From assembly GCA_016791285.1 (NCBI GenBank), contig JAEUMX010000336.1, forward strand, positions 1 to 7,379: a stretch of 7,379 nucleotides of DNA. Reading direction: 5' to 3'. Positions 1-6,312 of the stretch are shown here, one piece after another. The notes beneath the pieces were generated by a model, which was not told the DNA's origin, did no database searches, and was given only the letters and a program-made list of their open reading frames with translations. The stretch's first letter is position 1; the number at the start of each line of letters is the position of its first letter. This DNA comes from Burkholderiales bacterium. GTDB lineage: Bacteria > Pseudomonadota > Gammaproteobacteria > Burkholderiales > JAEUMW01. Both the position numbers and the translations under genes were made by a program.

Positions 1-1
1 G

Positions 2-445
2 CCGCAGACCCTGGCGGAGGAAGTGCGCAAGAAAACCGCGACCGGCTCGGTCGATACCCATTCGGTGCGCAAGCTGGACATCCGCGGCGCCGCGAAACAT
101 CTGCTGACGTCCAGTGGCGCGACCCTGGTGGCCAACGTGCCGGCGCGCCCCGGCGACGTGGTGCGCGCGCCGTGCGGCTTCGGCACCAACGTCGAAGTCG
201 ATTTCGCCCAGGCCGCCGTCATCGCCGGTCCGGCGACCACCTTGCTCGTCAAGGTACTCGAGATCGACTCCGATGTCCCGGACGGCGCGGAATTCGTCGG
301 TGCCCTCTCCGGCGCCGGCAGCAGGCCGGTCGACCAGACCAAGGTCAAGTTCCCAACGATCGAGGGCGACACCGTCGTGATCGAGGTGAGCCGCCAGCAG
401 AAGGGCAAGGACCCGCGCGGCTGCATCGTGCTCGTCACGCCTTGA
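2..445 (+). CDS. Unrecognised protein, C-terminal part (5' end outside window)
   Basis: This reading frame is open from the first complete codon and ends at TGA 443-445, giving 147 visible residues that begin PQTLAEEVRKK. The GTG at position 23 is only an internal in-frame valine codon; nothing resembling a ribosome binding site precedes it, so the real start is probably to the left of the window. Codons are strongly G/C-rich in the third position, as expected of a real gene here, unlike the arginine-rich frames that overlap it. The protein looks soluble: no hydrophobic run is long enough for a membrane helix, and alternating valine/isoleucine stretches (for example AAVIAGPATTLLVKVLEI and GDTVVIEVSR) suggest a beta-strand-rich fold. 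I see no catalytic motif and do not recognise the family. It converges on the phosphodiesterase gene across a 57-bp gap. The coding call is firm; no function can be assigned. Confidence 0.75.
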   Translation, partial: PQTLAEEVRKKTATGSVDTHSVRKLDIRGAAKHLLTSSGATLVANVPARPGDVVRAPCGFGTNVEVDFAQAAVIAGPATTLLVKVLEIDSDVPDGAEFVGALSGAGSRPVDQTKVKFPTIEGDTVVIEVSRQQKGKDPRGCIVLVTP

Positions 446-511
446 CGGCGTCCGGGCGCGTTCTTCCTGCCGCCGAAAGCTGTCGCGTAGCGCGGCACGC
501 CGTCAGGCGTG
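436..511. terminator. Imperfect inverted repeat between convergent genes, candidate bidirectional terminator
   Basis: The left arm ACGCCTTGACGGCGT (437-451) and right arm ACGCCGTCAGGCGT (497-510) are reverse complements except for one extra T in the left arm. Pairing extends outward by C436:G511 and inward by CCG 452-454 with CGG 493-495 if C496 is bulged, giving about 18 pairs around a loop of roughly 38 nt. Each arm can also fold alone: ACGCC/GGCGT, a 5-bp stem with a loop of 5 nt (left) or 4 nt (right). It overlaps the last codons of both converging genes and fills the gap between them, the usual place for a shared terminator. No clear T-tract follows either arm, so intrinsic termination is inferred, not seen. 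Confidence 0.45.
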
Positions 512-1690
512 CGCGACCACCAGCGGCACGTACATCTCGTCCTGTGTCGTGCCGCCGTGCGCGCCCACCTGCACGTGCGGCTTCTCGCCCAGCGTGAGAT
601 CCGTCAGCGTCCAGTTGTCGCGCGCGAGCAGAACGTAGTGCCCAACCCGCGCCGCAAGACGCGGGTGCGGCGCGCCCGGACCGAACCAGCCCTGCGCGAT
701 CAGGTCGCGGCTGCGCACGAGATCGAAGCCGGCCGCGAGATGCGTCGTCGCGTAGTCCTCGAAATCCCGGCAGCGATCCGGATCGACGTAGCAATACGCC
801 ACGCGCGGCTCGCCGCAAAGCGGCAGCGTCAGCATCCCGGCGAGGTCGGGGTGGTTCTGCAACGTGACGCGCGTGTCGGGCGTACTGTCGATGAAACCGT
901 GGTCCGCGGTGAGCAGCACGGTCGTGTCGGTACCGCGCAGCGCCCGCACCAGGGCCTCGAACGCGGCATCGATGCGATCGAGCTCGCCGCGCACCTCGCC
1001 GCTGCCGATGCCGTGTACGTGCGCGAGCGTGTCGAGCTCGGGATAGTAGACGTAGACGAGCTTGCGCACGGGCACCGCGGCGGCCGCGAGCACGCGTTCG
1101 CACAGCTCGCCGAGCGTGCGATAACCCACGCGCTGCGCACAGCCGCTCGCCGCGGCGTTGAAGTCGGAGTGCGCGATGCGCTCCGGCGCGATCACCCAGG
1201 AGCGGTCGGCGAGCCGGTCGTAAAGCGGTGACAATCCGAGCAGGAGCTGCGGCGTGACACCCCCGTCGCGCAGCGATCGACCGCCGCAGCGCGGCCGAAA
1301 CGGCAGCACGGCGGCGACCGTGCCGATCTCGCGAAAGTGCATGTGCCATCCCGTCAACCCGTGCTGCTGGGGTGCCAACCCGGTGAGGAACGTCGGGATG
1401 GCGGCGGCCGTGGTCGCCGGGAACACCGTCGTCATCCGCGCGCGCAGGTGTCGCCGCAGCGCCGGCGCCACCTCGGCATGCGCCGTAAGGTGGCGATACC
1501 CGAGCCCGTCGATCACCAGCAGCACGAGTGTGCGCACTGCCGCGAGCGAGTCGGTGTCGAACCCTTCCAGCATCGGGTAGCCGGGTCTGCCGCCGCGTGA
1601 CGCGATCACCGAGGCCATCAGATTGACGATGCTGGCGCCGCCGTATTCGGGCCGCACCCGTTGCTCGTTGTGCGCGGGGCTGGCGATCAC
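503..1690 (-). CDS. Alkaline phosphatase superfamily / type I phosphodiesterase-nucleotide pyrophosphatase-like protein
   Basis: This 395-residue protein carries the two-metal hydrolase signature of the alkaline phosphatase superfamily (phosphodiesterase/NPP branch). Seen in order: LVIDG with Asp61; TVFPATT with the likely nucleophile Thr94 (or Thr93); the pair Asp220 and His224 in ELDTLAHVHG; Asp263-His264 in TADHG; and His378 in GAHGG. These account for every metal ligand expected of the family. No signal peptide or membrane helix is apparent, so it is probably cytoplasmic. The start is taken as GTG 1690-1688, whose last two bases belong to the mnmC stop (GTGA overlap), with GGGAGG 10 nt upstream. 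The frame stays open much further upstream, but that part lies antisense-free inside mnmC in another frame and is arginine/alanine-rich shadow. Family members cleave phosphodiesters, pyrophosphates or phosphonates; the substrate cannot be told from sequence. Coupling to mnmC suggests matched expression but does not prove a role in tRNA metabolism. Confidence 0.88.
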   Translation of the reverse strand: MIASPAHNEQRVRPEYGGASIVNLMASVIASRGGRPGYPMLEGFDTDSLAAVRTLVLLVIDGLGYRHLTAHAEVAPALRRHLRARMTTVFPATTAAAIPTFLTGLAPQQHGLTGWHMHFREIGTVAAVLPFRPRCGGRSLRDGGVTPQLLLGLSPLYDRLADRSWVIAPERIAHSDFNAAASGCAQRVGYRTLGELCERVLAAAAVPVRKLVYVYYPELDTLAHVHGIGSGEVRGELDRIDAAFEALVRALRGTDTTVLLTADHGFIDSTPDTRVTLQNHPDLAGMLTLPLCGEPRVAYCYVDPDRCRDFEDYATTHLAAGFDLVRSRDLIAQGWFGPGAPHPRLAARVGHYVLLARDNWTLTDLTLGEKPHVQVGAHGGTTQDEMYVPLVVAHA

Positions 1691-3588
1691 GACGATGCCG
1701 CCTCCCGCAGCTGGCGACCCGGCGCAAGCTGATCCGCGACATGGCGCTCGATCGGCAGCGGGTCGCCGTGCACCGCGCTCGCGACGAGCTCGCCCAGCAG
1801 CGCGGACCACGTGAGCCCGCGCGCGCCCAGGCCGACGCACGCGAAGAGTCCACCCTGGCCGGCACCCGGCAGGGCACCGGCCAGCGGCATATGGTCCGCG
1901 CTCACCGCGCGCACCCCGACCCAACCCGCGAGCGTGGCGGGATCGCAGCCGACGGCGAACCCCGGCAGCATCCGCGCGAGCCGCTCCAGATTGCCCGCTT
2001 GATCCGCCGCGCGCATTGCGCAGTCGCTGTCGTCCTCGTCGAACGTGGCGCCGATGCAGTGCGTGCCGCCGACGGCGGGCGTGACGTATCCGTCGCCGCA
2101 GACCGGCGCACGCAGCGGCCGGCCCTGCTGCTCCGGCAGCTGCGTGACCTGGCCACGCACCGGACGCAGCCGCGGCCCGCAAGCCATATCGAATCGCATC
2201 GCATCCCTCGCGTTGGCGAGCACCACCACCGGTGCTTGCGCGAGCACCCGCCCGCTCGCATCCAGCACGCGCCAATCGGTACCAGTGGGTTCGAGCCCGA
2301 TCGCCTCGCACTGGAACAGGCGCCGGACGTCATTCTCGCACGCGGCAAGCCGCGCCTCGCACACGCTCGAGGCCGAGGCCCAGCCGCCGGCGGCGAACCA
2401 GAAGCCCGCGCCCCCGGTGCGCGCGCCGGTCCGCTCGCAGCCTTCCTCGCGGTCGACGCGGCGCGCCACCGCATCCGGCAGCCCGACCGACTCGCGCGCG
2501 CGCACCAGCCGCTCGAGCCGCCGCGGATCGCGGCACACCTGCAGCACGCCGGTCGGCCCCCAGCGCGGCGGGCAGCGCTCGCGGTCGAGGATCCGCAACT
2601 GGCGCATCGCGTACAGCGTGGCGGCGGTGGTGAACGTGCTGCGGGTGCGCCGATCCGCCAGCAGCGCCGGATGCAGGATGCCGATGGGATTGCCCGATGC
2701 TTCGCGCGCCGCACCGGCATGCCGCTCGATGAGAGCGACGCGCCAGCCGCGCGCCGCGAGGCGCTCCGCGCAGGCGGTGCCGGCGAGCCCCGCCCCGATC
2801 ACCGCGGCGTGCCGGTGCGCCGGGTCTTCCCGCCGCGGTCGCGCCACGCCGGCGAACACGCCGACCAGCATCTCCCGCTTGCGACCGTAGCCCGTCCGCT
2901 TCTCCACGTGAAAGCCGGCGGCGGCGAGCGCCCGCCGCACCTCTCCCGCCACGCTGTAGGTGGCGAGCGTGGCACCCGGCGCCGCCAGTCGCGCCAGCTC
3001 GCGGAAGAGCGCGGCGCTCCACATCTGCGGGTTCTTCGCCGGTGCGAAACCGTCGAGGAAGAACGCATCAGCGGCAGCGTCCAACCGCGACAGCATCGCA
3101 GTCGCGTCGCCCAACAGCAGCGTGAGCGCGACGCGACCGCCCGCCACGTGCAGCCGGTGGAAGCCCGGCACCGGCGGCGGATAGACGCCGGTCAGCTCAC
3201 GGGCGAGCGGTGCGAGCTCCGGCCACGCCGCGAAGGTGCGCGCGAGATCGTCGTGCGCGAGCGGGTGTTTCTCGACCGCGACATAGTGCAGACGCGCGCC
3301 CGCTGGTGCGCTCGCCTGCCACGCCTGCCACGTCGCGAGAAAGTTGAGCCCGGTGCCGAATCCACATTCGACGATGGTGAATCGTTGCACGCGTGCCCAG
3401 CGGTGCGGCAGCCCGTTGCCGAGCAGGAAGGTGTGTCGCGCTTCGGCGAGCCCGCCCGCGGCGGAGAAGTAGACGTCCTCGAAGCGTTCGGAATACGGAA
3501 TGCCGTCTTCGCGCAGCCGCAGCCGTGCCGGCTCGATGACCGGCGTTTGCACCGGCACGCGGCAGTCCGAGTCTCTCGCGTCGATCAT
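1687..3588 (-). CDS. mnmC: Bifunctional tRNA 5-methylaminomethyl-2-thiouridine biosynthesis protein MnmC
   Basis: MnmC performs the last two steps of making 5-methylaminomethyl-2-thiouridine at the wobble base U34 of certain tRNAs: its FAD domain removes the carboxymethyl group left by MnmEG, and its methyltransferase domain then methylates the amine using S-adenosylmethionine. Both halves are visible in 633 residues, close to the family's usual length. The N-terminal methyltransferase has ECGFGTG (74-80) and the DGFAPAKNPQMW block (about 179-190), followed by YGRKREML. The FAD domain opens with the dinucleotide-binding motif IGAGLAG (264-270), followed by REASGNPIG, and ends with GWVGVRAVSADHMPL (555-569) and GLGARG. 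Start ATG 3588 is chosen because family-like sequence begins shortly after it; the frame remains open upstream but translates a non-conserved stretch and the tail of the desaturase gene. No strong Shine-Dalgarno is seen; in-frame GTG codons near VPVQTP are alternatives. Its stop overlaps the next gene. All key motifs are intact. Confidence 0.96.
   Translation of the reverse strand: MIDARDSDCRVPVQTPVIEPARLRLREDGIPYSERFEDVYFSAAGGLAEARHTFLLGNGLPHRWARVQRFTIVECGFGTGLNFLATWQAWQASAPAGARLHYVAVEKHPLAHDDLARTFAAWPELAPLARELTGVYPPPVPGFHRLHVAGGRVALTLLLGDATAMLSRLDAAADAFFLDGFAPAKNPQMWSAALFRELARLAAPGATLATYSVAGEVRRALAAAGFHVEKRTGYGRKREMLVGVFAGVARPRREDPAHRHAAVIGAGLAGTACAERLAARGWRVALIERHAGAAREASGNPIGILHPALLADRRTRSTFTTAATLYAMRQLRILDRERCPPRWGPTGVLQVCRDPRRLERLVRARESVGLPDAVARRVDREEGCERTGARTGGAGFWFAAGGWASASSVCEARLAACENDVRRLFQCEAIGLEPTGTDWRVLDASGRVLAQAPVVVLANARDAMRFDMACGPRLRPVRGQVTQLPEQQGRPLRAPVCGDGYVTPAVGGTHCIGATFDEDDSDCAMRAADQAGNLERLARMLPGFAVGCDPATLAGWVGVRAVSADHMPLAGALPGAGQGGLFACVGLGARGLTWSALLGELVASAVHGDPLPIERHVADQLAPGRQLREAASS
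1701..1706 (-). promoter_or_regulatory. Shine-Dalgarno GGGAGG for the phosphodiesterase gene, inside the end of mnmC
   Basis: On the minus strand GGGAGG lies 10 nt before GTG 1690-1688. It is the best purine-rich site in the area and decides the start codon of the phosphodiesterase. Because it is inside the last codons of mnmC, ribosomes finishing mnmC can re-initiate directly on the next frame. Confidence 0.6.
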
Positions 3589-3606
3589 CGGGGTCAGGCC
3601 GGCCCA

Positions 3607-3612
3607 ATCATA
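3607..3612 (-). promoter_or_regulatory. Possible -10 element TATGAT ahead of mnmC
   Basis: The 53-bp gap between the desaturase stop and mnmC contains TATGAT on the minus strand (one mismatch to TATAAT), 18 nt before the ATG. No recognisable -35 sits 16-18 bp further upstream. It may give mnmC a promoter of its own with a very short leader, but mnmC could equally be read from the desaturase promoter. Confidence 0.3.
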
Positions 3613-3641
3613 CGGCGGTGCGAACGCCTCGCCGCGCAGCG

Positions 3642-4568
3642 TCAGGCCGACAGGCGATCGAGCGGGATCGGCCCGCGCAGTTGACGCAGGAAGCAGGTCG
3701 CGAGACCGATGTCGGCGCGCCCGCCCTCGCGTTCGAACTGCGCGCGCAGAGCGAACCACGGCAGGTGCGGATAGCGGTGGTGCACGCCGTGGAGATTGAA
3801 GTGGAGCAGCGCCGCGGCGATCCAGCGCGGCGCGTGCGCATTCATCGCCAGCCGTGGCTGCTCGAGCACGGTAGCGTAGTGATAGGAGTTGTCCGCAATG
3901 GAGACGAGCGCGGCGCGCGCCAGGACGACCGCGGCGAGCATCCAGACGTTCGCCCCGTAGAACCAGATGGCGAGACCGAAGACGGCCAGGATCGCGAGCG
4001 TGTCCAGGCGCATCTCGCGCAGCGCACGCGGCTCGCGCACCGCACGGACGACGAGCCCGCCGGTCGAGTCGGGGTGTTCGAGACGCGGCGCGAGCCAGTC
4101 GATCGCGCGCCGCGGCAGCAGGCAGGCGAGCGAGCTCAGGACCTCGATAAAGTACATGCCGCCCAGGAGCTGGATAAAGAAACCGGCGGCGGCGGCGAAT
4201 CGCGACGTCCGTGCGGGATCATAGACCTCCGTCCGGTCGCGGCGCGTGCGGCTGTAACGGTGGTGCAGCAGGTGCGCGACGCGCAGCGCGCGGAAAGGCG
4301 CGCCATAGAGCACGCACAGCAGGCGGCCGGTGCAATCGTTCCAGCGGCGCTCGGCGAACAGATGGCCATGGATGGCTTCGTGGATGAGCGACCACATGGT
4401 GTTCGCGGTCAAGGCGACCGGTACCAGCAGCAGGCCCCACCAGACACTCGCGGGCAGGAGCCAGACGGGCACCACGAACAGCAGCAGAAGGTTCGCCGCC
4501 ACGAGCAGCGCCACCAACACTGCGTTCACGCGGATCCCGCTGTCAGAGTGGAAGCTGGTCGACGACAT
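3642..4568 (-). CDS. Membrane di-iron fatty acid desaturase / carotenoid-modifying oxygenase family protein
   Basis: This 308-residue integral membrane protein has the three histidine boxes that hold the di-iron centre of membrane desaturases and hydroxylases: HEAIHGH (63-69), HLLHH (99-103) and HGVHH (260-264), with extra candidate ligands His230 and His256. Hydrophobic segments lie at about 15-35, 41-58, 128-151, 189-203 and 206-224, placing the boxes on the cytoplasmic face as in the family. These enzymes use O2 and an electron donor to introduce double bonds or oxygen into lipid chains. The third box continues as RYPHLPW, a tail also common in carotenoid ketolase-like members, so the substrate (acyl chain, carotenoid or another lipid) is open. 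The start is ATG 4568; an in-frame TGA 15 nt upstream rules out a longer protein. No good Shine-Dalgarno precedes it. mnmC follows 53 bp downstream on the same strand. The family is clear; the reaction is not. Confidence 0.85.
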   Translation of the reverse strand: MSSTSFHSDSGIRVNAVLVALLVAANLLLLFVVPVWLLPASVWWGLLLVPVALTANTMWSLIHEAIHGHLFAERRWNDCTGRLLCVLYGAPFRALRVAHLLHHRYSRTRRDRTEVYDPARTSRFAAAAGFFIQLLGGMYFIEVLSSLACLLPRRAIDWLAPRLEHPDSTGGLVVRAVREPRALREMRLDTLAILAVFGLAIWFYGANVWMLAAVVLARAALVSIADNSYHYATVLEQPRLAMNAHAPRWIAAALLHFNLHGVHHRYPHLPWFALRAQFEREGGRADIGLATCFLRQLRGPIPLDRLSA

Positions 4569-4588
4569 GGATGGCGCAGGTCATGGGA

Positions 4589-4594
4589 ATTCTA
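4589..4594 (-). promoter_or_regulatory. Possible -10 element TAGAAT for the desaturase gene
   Basis: On the minus strand TAGAAT lies 20 nt before the desaturase ATG. The bases at the expected -35 distance are ACACAC/CACACC, unlike TTGACA. If used, it would give a leader of only about 13 nt, which fits the lack of a Shine-Dalgarno there. Confidence 0.3.
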
Positions 4595-4667
4595 GCCGCA
4601 TCCGGCGTCCGGTGTGTGACAGGCACGCCGACGCGAGACCGGAGGGGGCATCTCGGCCCTGGCGCGG

Positions 4668-4673
4668 TAAGAT
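4668..4673 (+). promoter_or_regulatory. Possible -10 element TAAGAT for the GlsB-like gene
   Basis: TAAGAT lies in the 173-bp divergent gap, with a predicted leader of about 60 nt before the GlsB-like ATG. The -35 position (GGGGCA, 4645-4650) is poor, which could mean an activator or an alternative sigma factor. The rest of this gap shows no other gene or obvious operator. Confidence 0.3.
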
Positions 4674-4741
4674 GCCGCCTGGCCGGGCGGCGCGCACCGC
4701 GCGGGTAACACTTTCGAAGCTCAACTCTTGGAGAACGCGAA

Positions 4742-4990
4742 ATGGGAGAAGGATTCATCGGATCGATCGTGATCGGACTGATCGCGGGCTGGCTCGGCGG
4801 CAAGATCATGCGCGGCGGCGGGTTCGGACTGATCGGCAACCTCGTCGTGGGCGTGATCGGCGCCATCATCGGCGGATTCACGTTCGGCCTGGTCGGTCTC
4901 AAGGCGGTCGGATTCATCGGATCGCTGATCTCGGCGACCGTGGGCGCCGTCATCCTGCTGTGGCTGGTAGGCGTGCTGAAGTCGAAGTGA
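4742..4990 (+). CDS. GlsB/YeaQ/YmgE-type stress-response membrane protein (transglycosylase-associated family)
   Basis: This 82-residue protein is almost wholly hydrophobic and glycine-rich, with three predicted membrane helices at about 4-20, 28-50 and 57-78. Small-residue patterns such as GLIAGWLGGKIM and GNLVVGVIGAIIGG give tight glycine-zipper packing typical of the family. Length, the GLIAGWLGGKIM element after the first helix and the short basic tail (LKSK) all match. Family members are small inner-membrane proteins often induced by stress or stationary phase; their molecular role is unknown, and the name transglycosylase-associated does not imply an enzyme. The start ATG 4742 is well supported by GGAG (4730-4733) 8 nt upstream, the clearest ribosome binding site ahead of any gene here apart from the phosphodiesterase. 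It is transcribed divergently from the desaturase, and its stop is 8 bp from that of the converging DUF1015 gene. Confidence 0.9.
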   Translation: MGEGFIGSIVIGLIAGWLGGKIMRGGGFGLIGNLVVGVIGAIIGGFTFGLVGLKAVGFIGSLISATVGAVILLWLVGVLKSK

Positions 4991-4998
4991 CCAGACCT

Positions 4999-6237
4999 CT
5001 AGTCGAGCACGTGCGAGACCATGCCGTCGGCAAGCTTGGGCTCGAACCACGTGGATTTGGGCGGCATCACTCCGCCGGCGTCGGCCACGGCCATCAGGTC
5101 CCCCATGCGGGTCGGAAAGAGCGCAAAGGCGGCGGCCATCCCGCCCGTGTCGACGCGCCTTTCCAGCTCGCCCAGGCCGCGCATGCCGCCGATGAAATCG
5201 ATGCGCTTGTCGCGGCGCAGATCGTGAATGCCGAGCACCGGCGCGAGCAGGTGATCCGAGAGCAGGCTGACATCCAGTCGCGCCTCCGCGTCGGCGGGTA
5301 GCCGATCGGGGTGAATGGTGAGCCGATACCATCGCCGGTCGACGTAGAGCCCGAATTCACCCGAGCGCTCCGGCCTGACGGCCGTGGAGCTGGACGCCAC
5401 GGCGAAGCGCTCGCCCACACGAGACAGGAAATCCGGCAGCGCGAGCCCGCCCAGATCGGCCACGACGCGGTTGTAGTCGAGGATGCGCAGCCCGTGGGCG
5501 GGAAAGATCACCGACAGGAAACGCTCGTAGCTCTCCTCGCCGGTGTGGCGCGGGTTGGCGGCTCGCCGCGCCGCCGCCACGCGCGAGGCCGCGGCCGAAC
5601 GGTGGTGACCGTCGGCGATGTAGAGCGCGGACATGGCATCGAAGGCGGCGGTGAGCGTCGCGACCGTCCGGGCATCGCGCACCACCCAGAGCCTGTGCAC
5701 GATGCCGTCATCCGCCGTCACGTCCACGTCGGGTGAGCCGGCGGCCACTTCTGCCAGCAACTCATCCACCCGCGGCGCATCCGGGTAAGCCATCAGCACC
5801 GGACCGGTCTGGGCGTTCAGCGCGTCGATCTGGTGGACGCGATCGTTCTCCTTTTCCGGGCGTGTCAGCTCGTGGCGGCGGATGCGATTCGCATCGTAGG
5901 CCGCGATCGACGCGGCGGCGGCCACACCGGTCTGCACGTGGCCGCCCATCGTCAGCCGGTAAACGTAATAGCAGGGCTGGGCGTCGCGGGTGAGAATGCC
6001 TGCCGCCAGCATGCCGGCCAGGTTCTGCGCCCCCTTTGCGTAGACGGCCGGCGCATGCGGATCGGTGTCCGGCGGCAGATCGATCTCCGGCTTCGAGATG
6101 TGCAGGAAACTCCACGGCTTGCCGGCGGCGCGCGTACGCGCTTCCGCGGTGTCGAGCACGTCGTAGGGCGGTGCGATCACTTCCGCCGCGCGCTCGGGTC
6201 GCGGACGCAGGCCGGTAAATGGCTGAATGAGATGCAT
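4999..6237 (-). CDS. DUF1015 family protein
   Basis: This 412-residue, apparently soluble protein matches the DUF1015 family along its whole length. Conserved blocks seen are PFTGLRP and IAPPYDV near the start (6-27), RRHELTRPEKENDR (120-133), the histidine-rich YIADGHHR (206-213), and near the end MPPKSTWFEPK (391-401), followed by a C-terminal tail that finishes at residue 412. The length is normal for the family and no block is missing, so the gene appears intact. The function is not settled; from memory, some members have been linked to phosphorylation of free serine, a connection I cannot verify here, and no serine-pathway gene (serA, serB or serC) is in the window to support it. Start ATG 6237 places the usual PF...R N-terminus directly after the start; no clear Shine-Dalgarno precedes it. 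It is 75 bp downstream of the membrane-protein gene on the same strand and may have its own promoter. Confidence 0.9.
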   Translation of the reverse strand: MHLIQPFTGLRPRPERAAEVIAPPYDVLDTAEARTRAAGKPWSFLHISKPEIDLPPDTDPHAPAVYAKGAQNLAGMLAAGILTRDAQPCYYVYRLTMGGHVQTGVAAAASIAAYDANRIRRHELTRPEKENDRVHQIDALNAQTGPVLMAYPDAPRVDELLAEVAAGSPDVDVTADDGIVHRLWVVRDARTVATLTAAFDAMSALYIADGHHRSAAASRVAAARRAANPRHTGEESYERFLSVIFPAHGLRILDYNRVVADLGGLALPDFLSRVGERFAVASSSTAVRPERSGEFGLYVDRRWYRLTIHPDRLPADAEARLDVSLLSDHLLAPVLGIHDLRRDKRIDFIGGMRGLGELERRVDTGGMAAAFALFPTRMGDLMAVADAGGVMPPKSTWFEPKLADGMVSHVLD

Positions 6238-6266
6238 GGTGACGACAGTTCAGGAGGCGAGCGGCA

Positions 6267-6272
6267 ATTGTA
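6267..6272 (-). promoter_or_regulatory. Possible -10 element TACAAT for the DUF1015 gene
   Basis: In the 75-bp gap upstream of the DUF1015 gene, the minus strand reads CGCTACAATTGCCGC; TACAAT has one mismatch to the -10 consensus. A TTGAAC further upstream is 21 bp away, too far for a normal -35. The predicted transcript leader would be roughly 20-25 nt. Confidence 0.38.
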
Positions 6273-6312
6273 GCGTGAGTGCTCGTCGTCGCCGTTCAAT
6301 GTGTTCGGTGAT

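Noticed and set aside
1691..2311. N-terminal extension of the phosphodiesterase into the mnmC region
   Set aside because: The extended frame is arginine/alanine-rich shadow of mnmC. Family-like sequence starts only after GTG 1690, which also has a Shine-Dalgarno and overlaps the mnmC stop.
1741..3684. A 647-codon open frame on the plus strand opposite mnmC
   Set aside because: It is antisense to a gene with all MnmC motifs. Its translation is dominated by Arg, Ala, His and Pro with no hydrophobic core pattern, as expected from stop-poor antisense frames in GC-rich DNA.
3589..3759. N-terminal extension of MnmC upstream of ATG 3588
   Set aside because: The added residues overlap the end of the desaturase gene, translate a likely promoter segment and do not resemble MnmC N-termini.
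3618..4595. A 325-codon plus-strand frame opposite the desaturase
   Set aside because: It is rich in Gln, Arg, Glu and His, is antisense to a gene with three intact histidine boxes, and has no recognisable domain.
4543..4953. Minus-strand frame antisense to the GlsB-like gene, with Pro/Met/Ile-rich repeats
   Set aside because: The repeating pattern is the antisense image of Gly/Ile-rich codons in the GlsB-like gene, which has a good ribosome binding site and matches its family.
4972..5011. CGTGCT ... AGCACG arms around the convergent stops, considered as a terminator
   Set aside because: Only six pairs with a large interrupted interior and no T-tract; too weak to call.
6252..6270. AGGAGG on the plus strand followed by a TTG codon
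   Set aside because: The TTG is followed immediately by TAG, so no protein could be made; the match to a Shine-Dalgarno is by chance in the DUF1015 upstream region.
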